Source: Sulfurimonas sp. (GTDB lineage Bacteria > Campylobacterota > Campylobacteria > Campylobacterales > Sulfurimonadaceae). Taken from it: a DNA stretch of 6,380 bases. Both the position numbers and the translations under genes were made by a program. Every line of letters begins with the position of its first letter. The first letter of the stretch is position 1. Shown here piece by piece: positions 1-5,651 of the stretch. The notes below the pieces were generated by a model. It was not told where the DNA came from, ran no database searches, and saw only the letters and a program-made list of their open reading frames with translations. The stretch is taken from positions 1-6,380 of the forward strand of contig DQSP01000151.1 in assembly GCA_015663215.1 (NCBI GenBank). Reading direction: 5' to 3'.

Positions 1-6
1 ATTTAT

Positions 7-13
7 AAGAGAG
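7..13 (+). promoter_or_regulatory. Ribosome binding site for the ilvA TTG start
   Basis: AAGAGAG lies 6 bases before the TTG at 20, a normal Shine-Dalgarno distance. It supports the TTG start, because an in-frame stop at 17-19 excludes any upstream start. The ATG at 42-44 is in another frame and cannot start ilvA. Confidence 0.65.
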
Positions 14-19
14 CAATAA

Positions 20-1225
20 TTGTTAAATTTACAGAAGATATATGAAGCACAAGAACGCATAAAAGATGTTGTAGTCAACACCCCTTTAGCTTTAGCTCCT
101 TACCTAAGTGAGCTTTGTGAGTGTGAAGTTTTTTTAAAAAAAGAGAACTTACAAGTGACGGGTGCGTTTAAAATACGCGGAGCATATAATAAAATAGCTT
201 CATTAAGTCAAGCACAACATAAGTGTGGTGTTATTGCAGCAAGTGCTGGAAACCATGCTCAAGGTGTAGCACTCTCTGCTTCAAAGTTTGATACAAAAGC
301 CATTATTGTTATGCCTGAATCTACACCGCTTACGAAAGTAAATGGGGTGAAGCATTACGGTGCTGAAGTTATTCTTCATGGAACTAACTATGATGAAGCA
401 TATGAATATGCTAGAGAGTATGGCGATAAGCACTTTTTAACTTTTATACATCCTTTTGAAGATACACAAGTTATAGCAGGTCAGGGTACAGTAGCCTTAG
501 AGATACTTGAGAAGTGTGACTCGCTTGATGCCGTCATTATCCCTGTTGGTGGTGGTGGACTTATATCGGGTATGAGTGCGGCTATAAAAGCTATAAATCC
601 TAAGATAGAAGTTATAGGTGTGAGTGCAAGTGGTGCACCTGCGTTTAAAGAGTCATTTGAGAAAAAGTCAGCTATTGACAGTGTTAGTGTTAGAACTATT
701 GCTGATGGTATAGCTGTTCGTGATACTTCAGAGGTGACACTTGGCTTTGCACTTGAAAATGTAGATAAGATTATGAGTGTTGATGATGAAGAGATTGCAA
801 GTGCGATTTTGTTTTTACTAGAGAAGCAAAAACTTGTTGTTGAGGGGGCAGGTGCTGTTGGAGTTGCTGCATTACTTCATAAAAAACTTCCAAATATTAA
901 AAATAAAAAAATAGCAGTAGTTTTGAGTGGTGGAAATATGGATGTTACACTACTCTCTGTGATTATAGAAAAAGGTCTGCTCAAATCACATCGTAAAATG
1001 AAGCTAACAGTTACTCTCATTGATAAACCTGGTGCACTTATGCGTTTTACAGAAATACTACAAGAATTAAATGCAAATATTGTTCATATTGCTTACGATA
1101 GAACATCTATATCTCTTGACTATGGAGATGCAAGTGTAACGGTACATATGGAAACTAAGGGTAAAGAACATCAAGAAACGATAGAAAAAGCACTAAAAGA
1201 TGAAGGTTATTTAAGGGAGCAGTAA
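20..1225 (+). CDS. ilvA: Threonine ammonia-lyase (threonine dehydratase), single-ACT medium form
   Basis: This cytoplasmic PLP enzyme deaminates L-threonine to 2-oxobutyrate, the first committed step of isoleucine synthesis. The 401-residue protein has a fold-type II PLP domain (about 1-320): TGAFKIRGA carries the Schiff-base lysine K51, SAGNHAQG (75-82) is the substrate/cofactor loop, VGGGGLISG (176-184) is the phosphate-binding glycine loop, and VLSGGNMD (301-308) lies near the PLP ring. A single ACT domain follows (about 327-401, with IDKPGALMRF). The length fits the roughly 400-residue one-ACT form, between TdcB-like enzymes without ACT (about 330) and E. coli IlvA with two ACT-like domains (about 514). 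The start must be TTG: an in-frame TAA sits immediately before it at 17-19, and the next in-frame ATG is at residue 98, inside the catalytic domain. Feedback control through the ACT domain is likely, but the ligand cannot be read from sequence. A catabolic role is possible; the neighbouring ilvBH favours biosynthesis. Confidence 0.95.
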   Translation: MLNLQKIYEAQERIKDVVVNTPLALAPYLSELCECEVFLKKENLQVTGAFKIRGAYNKIASLSQAQHKCGVIAASAGNHAQGVALSASKFDTKAIIVMPESTPLTKVNGVKHYGAEVILHGTNYDEAYEYAREYGDKHFLTFIHPFEDTQVIAGQGTVALEILEKCDSLDAVIIPVGGGGLISGMSAAIKAINPKIEVIGVSASGAPAFKESFEKKSAIDSVSVRTIADGIAVRDTSEVTLGFALENVDKIMSVDDEEIASAILFLLEKQKLVVEGAGAVGVAALLHKKLPNIKNKKIAVVLSGGNMDVTLLSVIIEKGLLKSHRKMKLTVTLIDKPGALMRFTEILQELNANIVHIAYDRTSISLDYGDASVTVHMETKGKEHQETIEKALKDEGYLREQ

Positions 1226-1229
1226 GGCA

Positions 1230-3356
1230 ATGAACTTTGTTGTAAGAAAGGGTATAAATAAAGCAGTAATTTTACTCAAAATCATAGAAGATGGTAGGCT
1301 CATAGTTGTAGATAATGAAACAACTATTCGGTTTATGAACACTGATGAATTGAGTCTTATTAATGGCTTTAAAGTAAATATAAATCATCAATACTATAAA
1401 ACAAATGTCATTACCTTTAGTAATGATGGAGATTATTTTGCAACCTTGAGTGCTGATAGAAAAGAGTCTTGTCTTTATAATAGTAAAACAAAAAAGCTTA
1501 TTACTAGCATAGATAGACACCATGGAGAAGTTTCCTGTGTTGGGATTGACCCTCTTAATCGTTATATGTTTTCTTGTGGTGATGATGGTAAGACTTTTGC
1601 AATAGACATTAAGAGTGGTAAGCTTGTTTTTACTCTTCCTGTGCATGTAGATACTATAAATGATATAGTTTTTAGTCCAAATGGAAACTGGGTTGCAACT
1701 GGTAGTTATGATAGAAAAATATCTATTTTTTCTCTTGTGACAATGACTCCCAAAACAAAGTTAAAAGCACATGCCGGTGCTATAATTAAGATGAAGTTTT
1801 TAAAAGAAAACAGACTTATCAGTATTGACAATAAGTCATCGGCTATTATTTGGGATATGTACAAAGGTAAGGTGCTCGAAAGGCTTCAAGGCATCCATGA
1901 TGATGTAAGAGCACTTACTACTAGTAAGGATGATGAGTTTTTATTTTTAGGTACTGCCCTTGGTTATGTTTTAGTCTATGATCTCAAAAGTTATGAATTA
2001 ATCTCTCCTAAGTATATTAAAATAGCTTCACCTATTACTGCTTTAGAATTTGATAATGAAAAGAATCACTTAATTATTGGCACAGATGATGGCTTTATTA
2101 TGTCTTATAATATCTATGAAGGTGAAGAAAAACTTAAAAATATGCTTCAAAATAAAGAATTAGATGCTATTACCCAAGAAGCAGAATTAAATCCAATCTT
2201 AGCATACACTCAAATATATAATTTAGTATCGAACCTTTGGGAAAATACATTGGCAAAAGCAAAAATTGCATTGCAAAATGGTGATAAGGCTAAGGCTTTA
2301 TTACTTTTTAACATTTTTAAAAACATTCCAACTAAAAATAAAATAATTCAAAAAACAATCGCTGATTATGCCGAATTTGATAAATTTTCCAAGTTTGCAA
2401 AAGAGGGAAAACTAGCACTTGCATATAGTCTGTGTAATACATACCCAACATATAAAGATTCCAAACTCTATAAAGCATTAGAAGAGAGATGGAAAAAGAT
2501 CTTTATTCAAGCACAAAAATATATACTTGACCCCAAAGGTATAGATAAAGCAAAAGAAATTATGATGCCCTATAGAGGTATAAGTGAAAAAACAAAACTT
2601 ATTCATGAACTTTTAACACAAGGTGAAGTTTATAAGCGTTTTCGCACGGCTATCGGGCAAAAAGACTTTACCATGTGCTTTGAGTTAATTAAGCAACATA
2701 AGTTTTTAACAGAATTTCCTGAATATGAAGTGCTTATGAACTATGCAGATACTTTATATATCAAATCTCAGGAGTTACTGAGTAAAGGTGATACTAACTC
2801 AGCAATTAAAATGCTAAGAGTACTCTCTGCTTTTGATGACTTTAAAGAAGAAGTGAAAATACTTATGTTTGAGATAGAAACGAAGCAGAACTTTTTTAGT
2901 GCTGTTGAAAATGAGGAGTATGATAAAGCATATGACCTAATGACTCAAAATGAAGACTTAGAAGATACTCCAGAAGGACAAAAGTTGCAAACTCAGTGGT
3001 ACAATGACCTTGCAAAAGCAAATGCATATGCAGTAAATGGTGATGCACTCAATATCAAAAAAGAGTTAAATACATATATGAAAATGCATGTAAAAACAAC
3101 AGCAATTGCTACTGTTTTCGCTTGGTGTTACATGGTGCAACTAGAAGATAGTGCGAGAGATGGTGCTTCTCAACATGCTTTAGAAAAAGGTATAAAAAAT
3201 TATATGTTACATTTTGGTCTTCAAGAGCAGATAGAGAGTTATTTCACACTTTTTAAAAACAAATACCCTTTAACAAAATTAAATCTCGAACACCTAACAC
3301 AAGGCTCAATGTCAATGTGGCGATCATCAATGATTGTTACATCAATCTTAGACTAG
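1230..3356 (+). CDS. WD40 beta-propeller protein with helical-repeat C-terminus, function unknown
   Basis: I do not recognise a named family for this 708-residue protein. Residues about 12-300 look like seven WD40-type blades, near 12-37, 56-86, 98-132, 139-169, 181-211, 223-252 and 265-295. The usual landmarks recur: a His near the blade start (H98, H139, H181, H223), hydrophobic-S/D-P/N-D/N-G turns such as FSNDG and FSPNG, and an aromatic-D/N-hydrophobic end such as IIWDM, LVYDL and SYNIY. Only blade 5 has a true WD. Residues about 305-700 are predicted helical by composition and divide into about four 84-85-residue units. There is no signal peptide or membrane segment, so it should be cytoplasmic. 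No catalytic motif is visible; a scaffold or protein-binding role is an inference. The ATG at 1230 is preceded by AAGGGAG (1213-1219, 10 bases away) inside the end of ilvA. The 4-base gap after ilvA argues for co-transcription and translational coupling. It appears somewhat more AT-rich than ilvB, judged by eye. Confidence 0.85.
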   Translation: MNFVVRKGINKAVILLKIIEDGRLIVVDNETTIRFMNTDELSLINGFKVNINHQYYKTNVITFSNDGDYFATLSADRKESCLYNSKTKKLITSIDRHHGEVSCVGIDPLNRYMFSCGDDGKTFAIDIKSGKLVFTLPVHVDTINDIVFSPNGNWVATGSYDRKISIFSLVTMTPKTKLKAHAGAIIKMKFLKENRLISIDNKSSAIIWDMYKGKVLERLQGIHDDVRALTTSKDDEFLFLGTALGYVLVYDLKSYELISPKYIKIASPITALEFDNEKNHLIIGTDDGFIMSYNIYEGEEKLKNMLQNKELDAITQEAELNPILAYTQIYNLVSNLWENTLAKAKIALQNGDKAKALLLFNIFKNIPTKNKIIQKTIADYAEFDKFSKFAKEGKLALAYSLCNTYPTYKDSKLYKALEERWKKIFIQAQKYILDPKGIDKAKEIMMPYRGISEKTKLIHELLTQGEVYKRFRTAIGQKDFTMCFELIKQHKFLTEFPEYEVLMNYADTLYIKSQELLSKGDTNSAIKMLRVLSAFDDFKEEVKILMFEIETKQNFFSAVENEEYDKAYDLMTQNEDLEDTPEGQKLQTQWYNDLAKANAYAVNGDALNIKKELNTYMKMHVKTTAIATVFAWCYMVQLEDSARDGASQHALEKGIKNYMLHFGLQEQIESYFTLFKNKYPLTKLNLEHLTQGSMSMWRSSMIVTSILD

Positions 3357-3368
3357 TTTTAGTCTAAG
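3347..3368 (+). terminator. Stem-loop over the WD40 gene stop codon, possible weak terminator
   Basis: CTTAGACTA (3347-3355) and TAGTCTAAG (3360-3368) form a perfect 9-bp stem with a GTTT loop. The TAG stop codon (3354-3356) lies in the stem and loop. The stem is AT-rich and is not followed directly by a T run; the nearest is eight Ts at 3389-3396, 20 bases further on. It is therefore not a canonical intrinsic terminator. It may reduce read-through into ilvB or protect the 3' end of the upstream message. Confidence 0.4.
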
Positions 3369-3416
3369 TCACACCTTCTTTATCAAGCTTTTTTTTAACC
3401 TTTAATATAGCTACAC

Positions 3417-3427
3417 TTTAGTATAAT
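3417..3427 (+). promoter_or_regulatory. Probable sigma-70 promoter for ilvBH-lpxD
   Basis: A consensus TATAAT (3422-3427) is preceded directly by TTTAG (3417-3421) and further up by T-rich sequence, including T8 at 3389-3396. No credible -35 box lies 16-18 bases upstream, which is normal for Campylobacterota housekeeping promoters. Transcription would start near 3434, giving a leader of about 38 bases before the ilvB ATG. That is too short for a peptide-based attenuator. The start point is inferred. Confidence 0.65.
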
Positions 3428-3440
3428 CACGTAATATATA

Positions 3441-3456
3441 AAAAATTATAATTTTT
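3441..3456. repeat. Perfect 16-bp AT palindrome before the ilvB ribosome binding site
   Basis: Bases 3441-3456 (AAAAATTATAATTTTT) equal their own reverse complement. The palindrome lies between the predicted transcription start and the ribosome binding site, so it could be a protein-binding site or a weak RNA hairpin. In such AT-rich DNA it may equally be chance. It contains a second TATAAT (3447-3452), but transcription from there would begin within the ribosome binding site. Confidence 0.4.
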
Positions 3457-3464
3457 AGAGGAGA
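3457..3464 (+). promoter_or_regulatory. Ribosome binding site fixing the ilvB start
   Basis: AGAGGAGA is a strong Shine-Dalgarno match 7 bases before the ATG at 3472. An in-frame TTG at 3466 would extend the protein by two residues but sits only one base after this site, so ATG 3472 is the better start. Confidence 0.8.
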
Positions 3465-3471
3465 CTTGATA

Positions 3472-5169
3472 ATGCAAATAAGTGGTGCACAGATGGTTAT
3501 TGAAGCATTTATTGCTGAGGGAGTAGACACAGTTTTTGGTTACCCTGGTGGGGCAATTATGAATGTTTACGATGAGATTTACAAACAAGATAAATTTGAA
3601 CATATTTTAAATCGTCACGAGCAAGCTTCTGTCCATGCGGCTGAGGGTTACTCAAAAGCGAGTGGAAAAGTTGGTGTAGCCATGATTACATCTGGTCCTG
3701 GTTTTACAAACGCAGTGACTGGTTTAGCTGATGCTTATATGGACTCAATTCCTTTAGTTGTTATCTCTGGTCAAGTTCCTATGAGTCTTATTGGAACAGA
3801 TGCATTTCAAGAGATAGATGCTGTTGGTATTAGTCGTTCTTGTACAAAACATAACTACCTTGTAACTGATGCAAAAGATTTACCTCGTATACTTAAAGAA
3901 GCATTTTATATCGCTCGTAGTGGTCGTCCAGGTCCTGTTCATGTTGACATCCCTAAAGATGTAACAGCTCAAATCGCAGAGTTTGATTATGAAATCGAAC
4001 TTGATTTAGAGACTTATAAACCGCACACAAAAGGTAATCCTCGTCAAATTAAAAAAGCCATAGAAGCGATAGCAAAAGCAAAACGCCCACTTTTTTATCT
4101 TGGTGGTGGTATCATCAATGCAAACGCAGCTTATGAAGTTAGAGAGTTTGTTCAAAAGACAGGTATTCCTGCGGTTGAAACTTTTATGGCTCGTGGCGTT
4201 TTAAGTCATGATGATGAACTGTTAATCGGTATGCTTGGAATGCACGGATCTTATGCATCAAACATGGCGATGAGTGAAACTGATTTAGTTATAGGTCTTG
4301 GTGTTCGTTTTGATGACCGTGTTACAGGGAAGCTTTCTGAGTTTGCTAAAAATGCTGATGTTATCCATGTCGATATCGATCCTGCATCTATCTCTAAACT
4401 TGTAAACGCAGACTACCCGATAGTAGGGGATGTTAAAAATGTTGTAGCAGATATGCTTGAACAAGTTGGTAAAATAGATAGCGAAAACTATGAATCTTGG
4501 AGAGAGACTATCATTAACTTTAATGAGTTACATCCTCTGACTTTTCATGAAGATACTGACCGCATTAAACCTCAGTGGGTTGTAAAACGTGTTGGCGAAC
4601 TTCTTGGTGATAGTGCAAACATCTCTACAGATGTTGGGCAGCACCAGATGTGGGCTGGGCAGTTTTATCCATTCACACGTCCTCGTCAGTTTATAAGTTC
4701 TTCTGGACTTGGAACTATGGGTTTTGGTTTTCCTGCAGCTATCGGTGTTAAAGCAGCATCTCCTGAGAAAACGTCTATCAACTTTACAGGTGATGGCTCA
4801 ATTCTTATGAATGTTCAAGAGCTTATGACAGCAGTTGAGAAGAAAATACCAGTTATCAATATCATACTAAACAACAACTTTCTTGGTATGGTTCGTCAGT
4901 GGCAGACTCTTTTTTACGATAAACGCCATGCTGAGACAGACCTCAGTGTTCAGCCTGACTTTGTAAAACTTGCAGAAGCTTTTGGTGGAATAGGGTACAG
5001 AGTAAAAACTAAAGAAGAGTTTGATGCTGCTCTTAAAGATGCAGTAGAAAAAAACATAGTTGCTTTTATAGAAGTAATAGTAGAAAGAATGGAAAATGTT
5101 ATGCCGATGGTTCCATCAGGTGGAAGTCTGTTTAACATGATGTTACTAGAGAAAAAGGGAGATAAATAA
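3472..5169 (+). CDS. ilvB: Acetolactate synthase (acetohydroxyacid synthase), large catalytic subunit
   Basis: This cytoplasmic ThDP- and FAD-dependent enzyme condenses two pyruvates to 2-acetolactate, or pyruvate with 2-oxobutyrate to 2-aceto-2-hydroxybutyrate. With the ATG at 3472 it has 565 residues, normal for the family. The three-domain layout is visible. The N-terminal pyrimidine-binding domain has the catalytic glutamate E50 in NRHEQASVHAAEGY. The central FAD domain spans about 190-330 and includes GLGVRFDDRVTG (275-286). The C-terminal pyrophosphate-binding domain has GDGS (440-443) paired with NN at 467-468. By comparison with the E. coli isozyme II structure, recalled from memory, F112, K162, M239, R279 and W477 match the active-site residues; the Trp is linked to preference for 2-oxobutyrate. 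No key residue is missing. The stop overlaps the ilvH start (TAATG), as expected for two subunits made together. ilvI would be an equally valid symbol. Confidence 0.97.
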   Translation: MQISGAQMVIEAFIAEGVDTVFGYPGGAIMNVYDEIYKQDKFEHILNRHEQASVHAAEGYSKASGKVGVAMITSGPGFTNAVTGLADAYMDSIPLVVISGQVPMSLIGTDAFQEIDAVGISRSCTKHNYLVTDAKDLPRILKEAFYIARSGRPGPVHVDIPKDVTAQIAEFDYEIELDLETYKPHTKGNPRQIKKAIEAIAKAKRPLFYLGGGIINANAAYEVREFVQKTGIPAVETFMARGVLSHDDELLIGMLGMHGSYASNMAMSETDLVIGLGVRFDDRVTGKLSEFAKNADVIHVDIDPASISKLVNADYPIVGDVKNVVADMLEQVGKIDSENYESWRETIINFNELHPLTFHEDTDRIKPQWVVKRVGELLGDSANISTDVGQHQMWAGQFYPFTRPRQFISSSGLGTMGFGFPAAIGVKAASPEKTSINFTGDGSILMNVQELMTAVEKKIPVINIILNNNFLGMVRQWQTLFYDKRHAETDLSVQPDFVKLAEAFGGIGYRVKTKEEFDAALKDAVEKNIVAFIEVIVERMENVMPMVPSGGSLFNMMLLEKKGDK

Positions 5170-5645
5170 TGACTGAAGAAAATCAAAGAAGAGTAGTTTC
5201 AGTAATTGTTATAAATGAAGCGAGTGTTTTATCTCGTATCACTGACCTTTTTTCTGGACGTGGTTATAACATCACATCATTAACTGTTGCTCCTATTCCT
5301 GAGAGTAAGTACTCGCGTTTGACTATTGTTACTGCTGGTAGTGTTCGTGTTATCGAGCAGATTACTAAGCAGCTTCATAAGCTTATTCCCGTACTTCGTG
5401 TGTATGAGCATGAAGATATGGTTGAAAAAGAGATGGCTATGATAAAACTACCAATTAGTGAGAACCTTAGTGATATAAATACACTCTGTGAAGCTTATAA
5501 CGGTAAGATAGTAAACGCAGGTGAAAACACTATAATCGCAATGGTTGCAGATGAGCCAAAACGAATAGATAACTTTCTTAAAGCTATAAAGCGTTACAAC
5601 CCAAAAGAGATAGTAAGAAGTGGTGCTGTAGCACTTGAGAGATAA
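5169..5645 (+). CDS. ilvH: Acetolactate synthase, small regulatory subunit
   Basis: This subunit binds the IlvB catalytic subunit, raises its activity and usually confers valine feedback inhibition. The 158 residues fit the family (E. coli IlvH is about 163). The N-terminal ACT domain (about 8-82) shows NEASVLSRITDLF, RGYNITSLTVAP and the SRLTIVT strand. The C-terminal small-subunit domain (about 85-156) has EKEMAMIKLP and ends RSGAVALER. N34 and A41 match E. coli N29 and A36, linked to valine sensitivity, but S19 falls where E. coli has G14 (alignment by eye, E. coli sequence from memory). The ATG shares its A with the ilvB TAA. AAGGGAG (5155-5161), inside the ilvB 3' end, is 7 bases upstream, so translation is probably coupled. 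The gene is called ilvN in many genomes. Confidence 0.96.
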   Translation: MTEENQRRVVSVIVINEASVLSRITDLFSGRGYNITSLTVAPIPESKYSRLTIVTAGSVRVIEQITKQLHKLIPVLRVYEHEDMVEKEMAMIKLPISENLSDINTLCEAYNGKIVNAGENTIIAMVADEPKRIDNFLKAIKRYNPKEIVRSGAVALER

Positions 5646-5651
5646 ACTACT

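Noticed and set aside
2..19. 3' end of an upstream gene, reading FIREQ-stop
   Set aside because: Five codons are too few to call a gene; recorded only as a hint beside the ilvA start.
1272..1646. 124-codon open frame on the - strand within the WD40 gene
   Set aside because: It lies wholly opposite a well-supported coding region, its product is low-complexity and Ile/Thr/Lys-rich with no recognisable domain, and AT-rich antisense frames open by chance.
1230..3356. NapL-type periplasmic WD40 protein of the nitrate reductase system
   Set aside because: No signal peptide, twice the expected length, an added helical half, and no nap genes nearby.
3447..3452. Second TATAAT as an ilvB promoter
   Set aside because: Transcription would begin near 3459, inside the ribosome binding site, leaving no usable leader; the box at 3422-3427 fits better.
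3466..3471. Upstream TTG start giving a 567-residue IlvB
   Set aside because: Only one base separates it from the AGAGGAGA ribosome binding site, while ATG 3472 has ideal 7-base spacing and gives the usual N-terminus.
3434..3471. Leader-peptide attenuator or riboswitch controlling ilvB
   Set aside because: The leader is only about 38 bases, with no Ile/Val/Leu codon run, no competing hairpins and no terminator.
4950..5186. 78-codon open frame on the - strand over the ilvB 3' end and ilvH start
   Set aside because: Shadow of ilvB on the opposite strand; no domain, and both genes beneath it are certain.
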